Assembly (NCBI RefSeq): GCF_900100755.1
Contig: NZ_FNCI01000018.1
Span: forward strand, 1-64,000
Reading direction: 5' to 3'
Length of the DNA stretch: 64,000 bases
Origin: Onishia taeanensis
Lineage (GTDB): Bacteria; Pseudomonadota; Gammaproteobacteria; Pseudomonadales; Halomonadaceae
Position 1 is the stretch's first letter; every line of letters starts with the position of its first letter. The notes beneath the pieces were generated by a model. That model was not told the DNA's origin. It did not search any database and was given only the letters and a program-made list of their open reading frames with translations. Positions 17,389 through 26,143 of the stretch are shown in pieces. The position numbers were made by a program, and so were the translations under genes.

Positions 17389-18005
17389 CAGAAGGACACC
17401 TCCGGCGCCTTGTCGGCGTCGGTCGCTGTGGCTTCGAAGTTCTCGCGCAGCTCCATGTCGCTGTACAGCAGGCTATGCCAGAGACGCCCCGGGAAGGTGC
17501 GAATCTCGGTGTTGTAGCGCTCGACCGCGGCGATGAAGTCGCGGCGCGCGACCGCGATGCGGTTCTCGGTGCCTTCGAGCTGGGACTGTAGCGCCAGGAA
17601 GTTCTGGTTGGACTTGAGGTCCGGATAGCGCTCCGAGACCGCCATCAGTCGGCTCAGGGCACTGGAGAGCTCACCCTGCGCCTGCTGGAACTGACGCAGC
17701 TTCTCGGGATTGTTGAGGATACTCTCGTCGACCTGGATTGACGTCGCCTTGGAGCGGGCTTCGATCACCGCCGTCAGCGTCTCCTGCTCCTGGCGCGCGT
17801 ATCCCTTGACGGTCTCTACCAGGTTGGGGATCAGATCGGCTCGCCGCTGATACTGGTTCTCGACCTGCGACCAGGCTGACTTCACCTGCTCGTCATAGGT
17901 CGGCAGGTTGTTCACTCCGCAGCCCGTCAGCAGCATGGCGACGAGCAGCAGGATGGCCGAACGCCAGGCGATCCGGTAGGGGGTAACCCCGAGTGTGGCT
18001 TGCAT
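17388..18005 (-). CDS. lemA: LemA family lipoprotein
   Basis: About 205 aa. The signal segment ends in the lipobox LLTGC, followed by the LemA core of long helices: YDEQVKSAWSQVENQYQRRADLIPNLVETVKGYA, given here as its parts YDEQVKSAW, QYQRRADLIPNLV and ETVKGYA, then the FPGRLWH-type end. LemA proteins are membrane- or lipid-anchored coiled bundles of uncertain role. The ATG at 18005 is preferred over one at 18050 because it sits directly before a normal signal peptide. It is the first gene of a three-gene operon with two TPM-domain proteins. Confidence 0.9.
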   Translation of the reverse strand: MQATLGVTPYRIAWRSAILLLVAMLLTGCGVNNLPTYDEQVKSAWSQVENQYQRRADLIPNLVETVKGYARQEQETLTAVIEARSKATSIQVDESILNNPEKLRQFQQAQGELSSALSRLMAVSERYPDLKSNQNFLALQSQLEGTENRIAVARRDFIAAVERYNTEIRTFPGRLWHSLLYSDMELRENFEATATDADKAPEVSF

Positions 18006-18164
18006 GGTTGGTTCGCTTCCCCGTCTGGTTGGCCGATGATCAGCCCTCACGGTACACGGTGGCGGCCGGCGCGAGAAGCAAACCTGCCGCCCACGCCCCG
18101 TCTAAGGCTAAAGGACGCCTAACGTTGAGTGCTGATGGCGTTTCGGGCTCGGGGCGTTTCGGCT

Positions 18165-18668
18165 TCAGGGCGTTCCGGGCTCGACGTCCAGACGCACCGA
18201 ATAGCGACGGTGGGCCTCGCAGTCGTCGGCCATGATCGTGCAGCCGCCGCCGTCGCTGACCTCCAGGTACCAGCGCCCCGCCGGCAGCGAGCGCGTCAGG
18301 CGAAAGTTCTCGCCCTCGCCGCTGCGCCAGTCCCGAGCCACTACTCGGCCCTTGGCATCGAACAGGGTGGCGTCGGGATCCAGGGTCCAGCCGCTGGCCG
18401 GCGTCTCGCTTTCGAGCCTCACCTTTGCCGGCGCCGTGAGCGTAAAGGCATAGACATCCACTCCCGGCCCCAGCCAGCCGTCGCGCGGCTCACCGGGTAC
18501 CAGCTCGATGGCCTGCACCTCACGGGTCGCGGGCGTGGCGCAGCCTGCGATCATGCCAAGCAGAACCAGCGCCATCAGCCCCCACCCCAGCGCGGCCTTT
18601 CCCGCAGGCACCGGCCACCGCCGAGACACCAGGCCGCGTCCTCGCCGTCGCTCACCCCGCATTCCCAT
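18165..18668 (-). CDS. Lipoprotein of unknown function
   Basis: A 167-aa protein. An Arg-rich start leads to a hydrophobic segment (LMALVLLGMIAGC) ending in a lipobox with Cys43. The mature part looks like a small beta-sandwich: VDVYAFTLTAPAKVRLE, WTLDPDATLFDAKGRVV and LPAGRWYLEVSD resemble the bacterial pre-peptidase C-terminal (PPC) type domain. That suggests a cell-surface or periplasmic binding role but not an enzyme. Two late cysteines lie in GCTIMADDCEA. No operon partners. Confidence 0.65.
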   Translation of the reverse strand: MGMRGERRRGRGLVSRRWPVPAGKAALGWGLMALVLLGMIAGCATPATREVQAIELVPGEPRDGWLGPGVDVYAFTLTAPAKVRLESETPASGWTLDPDATLFDAKGRVVARDWRSGEGENFRLTRSLPAGRWYLEVSDGGGCTIMADDCEAHRRYSVRLDVEPGTP

Positions 18669-18717
18669 CGCCCTTTCCTCTCAATCGCCCTCTCCTCTCA
18701 ATCGCCCTCTCCTCTCA
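18667..18717. repeat. 17-bp tandem repeat, three copies
   Basis: The unit ATCGCCCTCTCCTCTCA occurs three times in tandem (the first copy with one change), covering the start codon side of the lipoprotein gene. On the minus strand it lies in that gene's leader and gives GAGAGG repeats, which could act as multiple ribosome-binding-like sites. Confidence 0.8.
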
Positions 18718-18796
18718 ACGTCCGCCGACGATTGATGACGCGCCGCGCCTCTCTCGCTGTCTACGCCTAGTTTAGTCACTCTGATGCCGTATGCAG

Positions 18797-18833
18797 GCGC
18801 CACAATTGACGCCTTTGGTCAATTTAATGGCGC
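18797..18833. promoter_or_regulatory. Nested inverted repeat upstream of cdhC, candidate CdhR/GlxA-type operator
   Basis: The inner arms AATTGAC/GTCAATT (18804-18810, 18818-18824) sit inside outer arms GCGCCA/TGGCGC (18797-18802, 18828-18833). Read on the minus strand the core is ATTGACCAAA-N4-TCAA, which also occurs at 24800-24817 before another GlxA-type regulator gene. Confidence 0.55.
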
Positions 18834-18901
18834 TTCACGCACACAGGCTAGGCCGTGCATCGTCGAGACTTGAGGCATATTCCACAATGGAGCCGATGAC
18901 C

Positions 18902-19813
18902 ATGAACCCTAATGTCATCATGACCTGTGCCATCACCGGCGCCGGTGACACCGCCGACAAGAACCCTAACGTCCCGGTCACCCCCAAGCAGATCGCCGCC
19001 GACTGCATCGCCGCCGCCAAGGCCGGCGCCAGCGTCGCCCACATCCACGTCCGCGATCCCGAGACCGGCGGTATCAGCCATTCCACCGAGCACTTCCGCG
19101 AGGTGATGGAGCGGGTCCGCGAGGCGGACACCGACATCGTCATGAACATCACCGCCGGCGGCGGCGGCGACTGGATTCCCGACGCCGTAGATCCGACCCG
19201 CGGCGGTCCGGGCACCGACATGCAGACCCCGGCCGAGCGTCATGCACCGGTCGGCGAATTACTGCCCGAGCTGTGCACCCTGGACTGCGGCAGCCTCAAC
19301 TTCGGCGATATGGTCTACATCAACACCGCCGACTGGCTGCGTGAACACGCCCGCCTGGTGCAGGCCGCCGGCGTCAAGCCGGAGCTCGAGTGCTTCGACC
19401 TGGGTCACGTCTGGTTCGCCCGCCAGCTGCAGAAGGAAGGCCTGCTCGACGGCGACCCGCTGTTCCAACTCTGCCTGGGCATTCCCTGGGGCGCCGAGGC
19501 CGATACCGAGACCATGCTTGCCATGCGCAACAAGCTGCCGGAAAACGCCAACTGGGCCGCCTTCGGCATCGGCCGTCACCAGATGCCGATGGTCGCCCAG
19601 GCGATGCTGCTCGGCGGCCACGTCCGCGTCGGTCTGGAAGACAACCTCTATCTCAGCAAGGGCGTGCCGGCTACCAACGCCGGCCTGGTCGAGAAGGCCT
19701 GCGGCATCATCGATAACCTCGGCGGTCGCGTCATGACCCCGGCCGAGACCCGCGCCCACCTCAAGCTGCGCGACCCCAAGACCGGCCAGACCGTCACAGG
19801 AGGTGAGGCATGA
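18902..19813 (+). CDS. cdhC: 3-keto acid cleavage enzyme (BKACE) for 3-dehydrocarnitine
   Basis: BKACE/DUF849 enzyme expected to react 3-dehydrocarnitine with acetyl-CoA, giving acetoacetate and betainyl-CoA. Family features: the opening [10 protein letters not shown], the zinc-binding HIHVRD motif near residue 46, and later Glu/Gly segments (ELECFDLGH). The length of about 303 aa is usual. The ATG at 18902 has GGAGC 8 bases upstream; ATGs at 18887 and 18896 are alternatives, and the frame back to 18791 crosses the operator. The function rests on the adjoining carnitine dehydrogenase and thioesterase genes, the same trio as cdhCAB of Pseudomonas. Confidence 0.88.
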   Translation: MNPNVIMTCAITGAGDTADKNPNVPVTPKQIAADCIAAAKAGASVAHIHVRDPETGGISHSTEHFREVMERVREADTDIVMNITAGGGGDWIPDAVDPTRGGPGTDMQTPAERHAPVGELLPELCTLDCGSLNFGDMVYINTADWLREHARLVQAAGVKPELECFDLGHVWFARQLQKEGLLDGDPLFQLCLGIPWGAEADTETMLAMRNKLPENANWAAFGIGRHQMPMVAQAMLLGGHVRVGLEDNLYLSKGVPATNAGLVEKACGIIDNLGGRVMTPAETRAHLKLRDPKTGQTVTGGEA

Positions 19814-20781
19814 GCCAGCAACTCTCGACGAAGAAACTGGCCGTCATTGGCACCGGCGTCATCGGTAACGGCTGGATCGCCCGGGCACTGGCCAACGCTT
19901 GGGACGTGGTCGCCTTCGACCCCGCGCCGGATGCCGCCGAACGCACCCGCGCCTTCATTGACAATGCCTGGGCATCGCTTGAGAAAGACGGCTTGGCCGA
20001 GGGCGCCGCCAAGGAGCGCTTGCGCTTCGTTTCGAGCCTCGAGGAGGCCGTTGTCGGCGCCGACCTGATCCAGGAAAACGTGCCGGAGCGCCTGGCGCTC
20101 AAGCAGGAGATCCTGGCCGCCATCGACGCCGCCGCTGACGAACACGTCGTGATCGGTTCCTCGACGTCAGGTTTCAAGCCGACCGACCTGCAGCAGGACT
20201 GCCAGAAGGCGCCCGGCCGCGTGATCGTCGCCCACCCCTTCAACCCGGTCTATCTGTTGCCGCTGGTCGAGCTGGTGGGGGGCGAGCACACCACCGAGGC
20301 GCTGCTGGAAGGCGCCCGCGAGGACTACCAGCGTCTGGCCATGCGCCCGCTGATCGTGCGGCGCGAGATCGAAGGCCATATCGCCGACCGCCTGATGGAG
20401 GCGCTGTGGCGCGAGGCCCTGCACCTGGTCAACGATGGCGTCGCCACCACCGAGGAGATCGACGCCGCCGTGGTCTACGGCTGTGGCCTGCGCTGGTCGC
20501 TGATGGGCACCTTCCTGACCTTCCACCTGGCCGGTGGCGAGCAGGGCATGCGCCATATGCTCGAGCAGTTCGGCCCGGCACTGAAGCTGCCCTGGACCAA
20601 GCTCGAAGCCCCGGAACTGACCGATGAGCTGATCGACAAGGTCGTCGAGGGCTGCGAGTACCAGGCCGCCGGCCGCCCGGTCGCCGAGCTGGACCGTCGT
20701 CGCGACGACTTCCTGGTCGAGCTGCTGGCCCTGACCCGTAAGTACTGGCCGGAGGCCGAGGGCCTCGAGGGGCGCATCTGA
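19810..20781 (+). CDS. cdhA: L-carnitine 3-dehydrogenase
   Basis: Oxidises L-carnitine to 3-dehydrocarnitine with NAD+. The Rossmann motif is GTGVIGNGW at the N-terminus, and the 3-hydroxyacyl-CoA-dehydrogenase-like core carries the catalytic His in [15 protein letters not shown] and the conserved [10 protein letters not shown] segment. The length of 323 aa fits the family. It overlaps cdhC (ATGA) and shares one base with cdhB. The combination with BKACE and a hotdog thioesterase makes carnitine a much better substrate call than a generic hydroxyacyl-CoA. Confidence 0.92.
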   Translation: MSQQLSTKKLAVIGTGVIGNGWIARALANAWDVVAFDPAPDAAERTRAFIDNAWASLEKDGLAEGAAKERLRFVSSLEEAVVGADLIQENVPERLALKQEILAAIDAAADEHVVIGSSTSGFKPTDLQQDCQKAPGRVIVAHPFNPVYLLPLVELVGGEHTTEALLEGAREDYQRLAMRPLIVRREIEGHIADRLMEALWREALHLVNDGVATTEEIDAAVVYGCGLRWSLMGTFLTFHLAGGEQGMRHMLEQFGPALKLPWTKLEAPELTDELIDKVVEGCEYQAAGRPVAELDRRRDDFLVELLALTRKYWPEAEGLEGRI

Positions 20782-21239
20782 TGGCGCTGCTCGAGCTCAA
20801 GGTTCCCCGCGAGTGGGTCGACTACAACGGCCATATGAATGACGCCGAATACGCGCGCGCCTTCTCGCTGGGCGTCGAAGCGCTGATGGAGCGCATCGAG
20901 CTGGATGCAGAAGGCCGCCAGCGGCATGGCTACACCATCTATACCCTCGAGACGCACCTTTGCTATCGCCGTGCCGCCCACGAGGGCCAGGCGCTGTGCA
21001 TCGACGTGACGCTGCTCGAACGTGATGCCAAACGCCTGCATGTCCTGTTCACCATGCAGGACACGGCAGGCCACCTGCTCGCCTCGAGTGAACAGATGCT
21101 GATGGGTATCGACTCGCTCAATGGTCGCCCCGCGCCCTTTCCCGGCGCGGTGGATGCCGCCATCGACACCCTGCCGCAAGCCGACACCTGGCCGGAGCTC
21201 GCCGGCCGCCGCATCGGCCTGCCGTCAGGCAATCGCTGA
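20781..21239 (+). CDS. cdhB: Betainyl-CoA thioesterase
   Basis: Hotdog-fold thioesterase of 152 aa, expected to hydrolyse betainyl-CoA to glycine betaine and CoA, completing carnitine-to-betaine conversion. The catalytic region is VDYNGHMNDAEYARAF, typical of the 4-hydroxybenzoyl-CoA-thioesterase-like group. The start codon shares its A with the cdhA stop. It is the last gene of the cdhCAB set; a large hairpin follows. Confidence 0.88.
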   Translation: MALLELKVPREWVDYNGHMNDAEYARAFSLGVEALMERIELDAEGRQRHGYTIYTLETHLCYRRAAHEGQALCIDVTLLERDAKRLHVLFTMQDTAGHLLASSEQMLMGIDSLNGRPAPFPGAVDAAIDTLPQADTWPELAGRRIGLPSGNR

Positions 21240-21254
21240 CGCTGCCGGCGTCAT

Positions 21255-21285
21255 GCGAGTGGGCGAGCCTGGCTCGCTCACTCGC
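21255..21285. terminator. Large hairpin after cdhB
   Basis: A 15-bp stem with one mismatch (GCGAGTG-GCGAGCC and complement) and almost no loop. No T run follows, so it may be a Rho-assisted or RNA-stabilising element. Confidence 0.5.
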
Positions 21286-21361
21286 CGATGGGCTTGTGCT
21301 TTGCGGTTCGACTAGGCGCCTGCCTGTGCCAACCGTCTACGCCGCTTCTTCATTCACCGTG

Positions 21362-21389
21362 TTGCAACGGCCTGACCGAGCGCTACACT
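21362..21389 (+). promoter_or_regulatory. Candidate sigma-70 promoter for cdhR
   Basis: TTGCAA and TACACT separated by 16 bases, about 22 bases before the first possible cdhR start. It gives cdhR transcription independent of the cdhCAB operon. Confidence 0.45.
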
Positions 21390-21411
21390 CGTCGACGCCT
21401 CTCTTGCGACG

Positions 21412-22476
21412 ATGACCTGCCCCATGCGACTCACCTATAGCGCGCAAAGCCCCGAATCCATCGGCTTCCTACTGCTACCGCGCTTCGCCATGGTGGCCTT
21501 CTTCTCCGCCATCGAACCGCTGCGCATCGCCAACCGACTCACCGGCGAGTCCCTCTTCGAGTGGGACCTGGTCAGTCGCGACGGCCGGCCGGTGACCGCC
21601 TCCAACGGCATGGCGATCGACGCCGACCATGGCCTAGAGGATGCCCCGCTGACGCCGAGCCTCGCCGTCTGCGCGAGCTTCGCCCCCGACGATGCCATCG
21701 ACGAAACGCTGATCCGTTGGCTGCGCGAGCGCGCCGCGCAGGGCTGCGTGCTGGGCGGCATGGATACCGGCTGCGTGGTGTTGGCCGCCGCCGGCCTGCT
21801 CGATGATCAAACCGTCACCCTGCACTGGGAGTCTCTGCCCGAATTCCGGGCCCGCTTTCCCCAGGTCGATGCCGTCGAATCTCTCTACGAGGTGACCGCC
21901 GAAGGCTTCTCCTGCGCCGGAGGCAGCTCGGCCATCGACATGAGTCTCGACCTGATTCGCCGCCGCCACGGCGACGATCTGGCCGAGCGGGTGTGCGCTC
22001 AGCTACTGCACGACCAAGGGCGCCGACCCGCCAGCCGCCAGCGCGATCCGCTGATGCCAGAAGACCCGCTATTGGTCCGCGCCATCGCCCTGATGGAGGC
22101 CAACCTGGACACGCCGCTCGGCATCGGCGAACTCGCCGCCGAGCTCGATCTTTCCTGGCGGCGGCTAGAGCGGCTCTTCGTGCGCCAGCTGGGCACCTCG
22201 CCTCAGCGTATCTATATGGCACGCCGTCTGGATCATGCCCACCGGCTGCTGCGAGAAACACGCCACAGCGTCATGGAAATCGCACTGGCCTGCGGCTTCG
22301 GCTCGGCCTCGAGCTTTACCCGGGCCTTTCGCCGCCAGCATGGCCTGACGCCCAGCGAGCTGCGCAGGCGACCCTCGGCCGCTGCTGCGGCGGGTCCGCT
22401 CTCTCATCGTGAACCGTCGAGCCTCGAACTGTCGAGCCTCGAACCGTCGAGCCTCGAACTGTCGAATCGTGCATAG
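21412..22476 (+). CDS. cdhR: GlxA/AraC-family regulator of carnitine catabolism
   Basis: About 354 aa. The N-terminal domain is DJ-1/PfpI-like (FLLLPRFAMVAFFSAIEPLRIANRL, quoted here as FLLLPRF and AIEPLRIANR; the elbow region is GGMDTGCVVLAAAG). The C-terminal AraC-type double helix-turn-helix is at about residues 225-325 (LGIGELAAELDLSWRRLERLF, ALACGFGSASSFTRAFRR). Relatives CdhR and GbdR activate carnitine and betaine genes. Its position next to cdhCAB supports CdhR. An alternative ATG is at 21424. The extreme C-terminus is a Ser-Leu-Glu repeat (see the repeat entry) absent from typical homologues. Confidence 0.85.
   Translation: MTCPMRLTYSAQSPESIGFLLLPRFAMVAFFSAIEPLRIANRLTGESLFEWDLVSRDGRPVTASNGMAIDADHGLEDAPLTPSLAVCASFAPDDAIDETLIRWLRERAAQGCVLGGMDTGCVVLAAAGLLDDQTVTLHWESLPEFRARFPQVDAVESLYEVTAEGFSCAGGSSAIDMSLDLIRRRHGDDLAERVCAQLLHDQGRRPASRQRDPLMPEDPLLVRAIALMEANLDTPLGIGELAAELDLSWRRLERLFVRQLGTSPQRIYMARRLDHAHRLLRETRHSVMEIALACGFGSASSFTRAFRRQHGLTPSELRRRPSAAAAAGPLSHREPSSLELSSLEPSSLELSNRA
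22411..22470. repeat. 30-bp direct repeat in the 3' end of cdhR
   Basis: Two 30-bp units (each two 15-bp subunits, GAACYGTCGAGCCTC) lie in tandem, the second diverging in its last bases. It encodes an SSLE(L/P) tail of about 18 residues. Confidence 0.9.
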
Positions 22477-22555
22477 TCGGCGTCGAATCCGGACGCTCTC
22501 TGTACCGTCTGCCTTGGCATCCTAGCGACCAACCACTCGCTGCTGAGGAAGCCCC

Positions 22556-23788
22556 ATGACCGACCTGCCAATCACCCCCGATTACGACGCCTGGCCCATC
22601 GACGTTGCCCTAGAGGCCGTGTCCTTCTCGCCGCGCCTCTTGACCGTGCACTGGCAGGACGGCCGCGTCAGCCGCTATCACAGCATCTGGTTACGGGAGA
22701 ACGCCGCCGACGACACCACTATCAATCCGGCGACCCGCGAGCGCATTCTGGATCTTTCCAGCCTGCCGGCCTGGCCGGAGATCGCCGGCGCCGAAATCGA
22801 CGCCGCCGGCGCCCTGTGCGTGACCTTCGCCCCCGAGGACCGCCGCCTGCGCTTCCATCCGGGCTGGCTGCGCGCCAATGACTATGACCAGCCGCGTGAC
22901 AAGGCCGCCGACCCGGAAGCGCCGCTGGTGCCGGTCACCACCTGGCTGGGTGGCCCCGACGGCGGGCCCGATACCCTCGACGCATCGGGCCTGCTCGAGA
23001 CCGCACCGGGCAGCGAGGCGGAAGAGGCGATGCTCGCCCCGGCACTCGAAAGCGTGCTCGGCAAGGGGCTGGTGCGGTTGCGCCACCTGCCCACCGAACC
23101 CGGCTCGCTTGCCGACATCGCCGGGCGCATTGGGCCGGTTCGGCCCACCAACTTCGGCCAGTTGTTCGACGTCAAGGCCAAGCCGGACCCGGACTCCAAC
23201 GCCTACACCTCCATCGCCCTGCCGCCCCACGTCGACCTGCCGACCCGCGAGTACCATCCGGGCCTGCAGATGCTGCACTGCCTGGAGAACAGCGTGGAAG
23301 GCGGCCAGGCCGTGATGCTCGACGGCTTCGCCATCGCCGAGGCGCTGCGCGATCATCATCCCGAGGCCTTCGCGACCCTGACCCGAGTACGCTGGCGCTT
23401 CGCCAACACCGCCAAGACCACCGACTACGTCTGGCACGAACCGATGATCCGCCTCGACGCCCGGGGCGAGCTGCTCGAGGTGCGCATCGCCGACTTCCTA
23501 CGCGGCCCACTGGATGCCGCCTTCGAAGACATCGAACCGGCCTATGAGGCGCTGATGACCCTGCAGCGGCTGCTGCGCGACCCGGCCTTCGCCATCCGCT
23601 TCACCTACGCACCCGGCGACCTGGTGATCTTCGACAATCGCCGGCTGCTCCACGCCCGGGATGCCTTCGAGGGCCAAAGCGGCCACCGCTGGCTGCAGGG
23701 CTGCTACATGGAGCGCGACGAGATCCGCTCGCGCTATCGCATGGTCCAGCGCGCCCGGCGCCGGCGGCGAATGACCGAGGAGGCCTGA
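22556..23788 (+). CDS. Gamma-butyrobetaine dioxygenase-like enzyme
   Basis: Fe(II)/2-oxoglutarate oxygenase of the BBOX/TauD superfamily, expected to hydroxylate gamma-butyrobetaine to L-carnitine. The N-terminal domain (to about residue 110) has the family's SIWLREN segment but no cysteines, so the zinc site of animal BBOX is absent. The catalytic domain has HVD (metal ligands, about residue 224), the betaine-pocket segment LQMLHCLEN, and the distal His in RLLHARDAF. At 410 aa it is of normal length. It follows cdhR and would feed cdhCAB. It is paralogous to the gene at 24992. Confidence in the exact substrate is moderate. Confidence 0.8.
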   Translation: MTDLPITPDYDAWPIDVALEAVSFSPRLLTVHWQDGRVSRYHSIWLRENAADDTTINPATRERILDLSSLPAWPEIAGAEIDAAGALCVTFAPEDRRLRFHPGWLRANDYDQPRDKAADPEAPLVPVTTWLGGPDGGPDTLDASGLLETAPGSEAEEAMLAPALESVLGKGLVRLRHLPTEPGSLADIAGRIGPVRPTNFGQLFDVKAKPDPDSNAYTSIALPPHVDLPTREYHPGLQMLHCLENSVEGGQAVMLDGFAIAEALRDHHPEAFATLTRVRWRFANTAKTTDYVWHEPMIRLDARGELLEVRIADFLRGPLDAAFEDIEPAYEALMTLQRLLRDPAFAIRFTYAPGDLVIFDNRRLLHARDAFEGQSGHRWLQGCYMERDEIRSRYRMVQRARRRRRMTEEA

Positions 23789-23794
23789 GACACC

Positions 23795-24799
23795 TCAGCT
23801 CGGCCCTCGAGCGGCGGTCTGGCTGGGCGTTTCGCTGAAACGCGCGCGATAGGCGCGGGAAAAGTGCGTCAACTGCTGGAAACCGGTGGCCATTGCCGCT
23901 TCAGTGACCCGGCAATGGCTGCCGGCCAGCAAACGCTGCGCCCGGTCCAGACGCATGCCCAAGTAACACTGCTTGGGCGTCTCACCGAAGTGCGCCAGAA
24001 ACAATCGCGCCAGCTGGCGCTGCGACTGCCCCACCATCCTGCAGATCTCGGGAATCGGCAGCGCCTGGGCCAGGTTGGCCTCCATCACCGCCAAGCTCCT
24101 GACCACGCTGCGCGGCAGCCCTGCATAGCGCACCTGGCGCTCATCGTCGGTTGATACCTCATGGCGATGGTGCACCAGCTGGCGGCCCACGGCGTCGGCT
24201 AGCGCCGGGCCATAATCGCGGGCGATACGGTCCAGCATCATATCGATGCCGGCGGTACCCCCGGCACCAGTCTGTCGCGTGGCATCGGCTTCGAAGCGCT
24301 CGCGGCTGACGCGTAGCTGCGGGAACTCGCGGCGAAAGGCCGGCACGCTCTCCCAGTGCAGTGCCACCCGGCAGCCCTCCAACACCCCCGCCCGCGCCAG
24401 AATGAAGGGGGCGGTATCCAGACCGCCCAACCACCCACCATGGGCCGCCAAACGACGCAGAACGGCTCGCTCCCGAGCCGTTACCTCCGCTTCCGGCTCG
24501 TAGGACGACACCACCATCAGGTGAGCATCGTCAGGCACCGAGGCCAGGTCGCCGTTGACGTCGATGCATACCCCGTTACTGGCCACCACGCCCTTGCCAT
24601 CCATCGAGCGCAACCGCCAGGCAAACAGGTTGCGACCAAAACGGTTGGCGACGCGCAGCGGCTCCAGCATGCAGAACAGGGTCAGCATCGAGAACTTGGG
24701 AACCAGCCAGACATCCAGGGTCTGTTCGGCCTGCTCGGGCGAAAGCAGCGGCGGCGAATCCGGACGCGGATACGGCCAAGCCTCGGCGTAATCCTTCAT
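23795..24799 (-). CDS. GlxA/AraC-family transcriptional regulator
   Basis: About 334 aa with a DJ-1/PfpI-like N-terminal domain (LVPKFSMLTLFCMLEPLRVANRF, seen as VPKFSML and LEPLRVANR; GGLDTAPFILA) and a C-terminal AraC DNA-binding domain (IPEICRMVGQSQRQLARLF, AMATGFQQLTHFSRAYR). The ATG at 24799 is chosen; an in-frame TTG at 24817 is possible. It is divergent from tmpA and its start abuts the ATTGACCAAA-N4-TCAA motif, which suggests autoregulation and control of the 25-35 kb operon. The effector is probably a betaine or a basic amino acid; pseudomonad ArgR, GbdR and CdhR all belong to this family. Confidence 0.85.
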   Translation of the reverse strand: MKDYAEAWPYPRPDSPPLLSPEQAEQTLDVWLVPKFSMLTLFCMLEPLRVANRFGRNLFAWRLRSMDGKGVVASNGVCIDVNGDLASVPDDAHLMVVSSYEPEAEVTARERAVLRRLAAHGGWLGGLDTAPFILARAGVLEGCRVALHWESVPAFRREFPQLRVSRERFEADATRQTGAGGTAGIDMMLDRIARDYGPALADAVGRQLVHHRHEVSTDDERQVRYAGLPRSVVRSLAVMEANLAQALPIPEICRMVGQSQRQLARLFLAHFGETPKQCYLGMRLDRAQRLLAGSHCRVTEAAMATGFQQLTHFSRAYRARFSETPSQTAARGPS

Positions 24800-24817
24800 A
24801 TTGACCAAAAATATCAA
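24800..24817 (+). promoter_or_regulatory. Candidate operator ATTGACCAAA-N4-TCAA
   Basis: Lies immediately before the regulator's start codon in the tmpA-regulator divergent region. It is identical in its fixed bases and spacing to the core of the inverted repeat upstream of cdhC (18805-18823, opposite strand). Confidence 0.5.
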
Positions 24818-24991
24818 CCTTATGGCTAATTTAGTTCAATTCTATGGCCGGCCTGCCGCTAGGGTAAAGCGAGTCGCGTCAACGGTGCCGCTGGCCACGG
24901 ACCTCATGACGTCTTAGCGCGTCTGCTACAGAACATCGCCTCAGGAGCCTGTCAGGAACGGGCTCTCAGCATTACCCGGAGATTCACCGCC

Positions 24992-26143
24992 ATGACCACA
25001 AGCGCCAAGGCAACGCTGTCCGCCGATGGACAGCGCCTGACCCTCGACATCGACGCCCGGCCCCGCGAATTCGCGGCCCTATGGCTACGCGAACGGGCGC
25101 CCGACGCCGAAACGCTGGACCCCCTCACCGGCCAGCGCCTGATCGAGGCCGCCGAGCTGCCGCTCGACCTGGCCTTGGAGCACGCCGAGCTTTCCGAAGA
25201 TGCCCTGGCGCTGCGCTTCAGCGACGGTCACCGGGTTCACTTCCCGCTGAGCGAGCTACTCGACGCCAGTCGCCAAGGCCTTGATGGCGCCGATGCCGCA
25301 GACCTCGTCGCCCCGGGGCGCGTGTTGTGGGACGCCCAACGGGCCAAGCCGCAACATACCTCCTTCGCTGCCGCCATCGACGACGATGCCGCCTTGCTCG
25401 AGATGCTCGAGGGCCTGCATCGCGACGGCTTCGTCGTGGTCTCCGGCGTACCCGCCGAAGAGGACGGCATGCAGGCGCTGATGGAGCGTGTCGGGCCGCT
25501 GCGTCGCACCAACTGGGGCGGCATTGCCGACGTCAAATCGGTGGCCAATGCCTACGACCTGACCATGACCCAGCGCGGCCTGGAACCGCATACCGACAAC
25601 CCCTATCGCGACCCGATTCCCGGCTATATCTGGCTGCACTGCCTGACCAATGCCGCCGACGGCGGTGACAGCACCCTGGCCGACGGCTATCGGGCGGCCC
25701 AACTGCTTCGTGAGCGCGATCCGGCGGCCTTCGACTGCCTGACCCGGGTGTCGCCGGGCTTTCGCTACCGCGATGAGACCACCTGGCTCGAGAGCGAGGG
25801 GCCGCTGATCGAACTCGACAACCAGGGGCGCATTTTCCGCGTGCGCTACAGCAACCGCACCGAGCGCGTCGAGGCACTGCCCGCCGAGGAACTGGCGCGC
25901 TACTACGCCGCCCGTCAGGCCTTCTACCAGTTGATCACCTCCGACGAGCTGACCCTGAACCTCAAGCTCGACCCGGGCCAGATGCTGATCATGGATAACT
26001 ATCGCCTGCTGCACGGCCGTCGCGCCTTCGAGCTGGCCGGCGGCGTGCGCCATCTGCGCCAGGGCTATGTGGATCGCGATAGCACCGCCAGCCGCCGCCT
26101 GGTGCTGCGCCAGCAGTTGGCAAGCAAAGAGGAGGCCGCATGA
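24992..26143 (+). CDS. tmpA: 2-trimethylaminoethylphosphonate dioxygenase-like (TmpA)
   Basis: Fe(II)/2-oxoglutarate oxygenase of the BBOX family. TmpA hydroxylates C1 of 2-trimethylaminoethylphosphonate. The N-terminal domain keeps ALWLRERAPD but lacks the zinc cysteines. The catalytic domain has HTD (about residue 203), the YIWLHCLTN pocket strand and the distal His in RLLHGRRAF. The assignment rests mainly on the coupled HD-domain partner (ATGA overlap at 26140), the pairing known for TmpA and TmpB. Alternatives are a second gamma-butyrobetaine hydroxylase or a trimethyllysine-type hydroxylase. The ATG has CGGAG about 10 bases upstream. Confidence 0.72.
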   Translation: MTTSAKATLSADGQRLTLDIDARPREFAALWLRERAPDAETLDPLTGQRLIEAAELPLDLALEHAELSEDALALRFSDGHRVHFPLSELLDASRQGLDGADAADLVAPGRVLWDAQRAKPQHTSFAAAIDDDAALLEMLEGLHRDGFVVVSGVPAEEDGMQALMERVGPLRRTNWGGIADVKSVANAYDLTMTQRGLEPHTDNPYRDPIPGYIWLHCLTNAADGGDSTLADGYRAAQLLRERDPAAFDCLTRVSPGFRYRDETTWLESEGPLIELDNQGRIFRVRYSNRTERVEALPAEELARYYAARQAFYQLITSDELTLNLKLDPGQMLIMDNYRLLHGRRAFELAGGVRHLRQGYVDRDSTASRRLVLRQQLASKEEAA

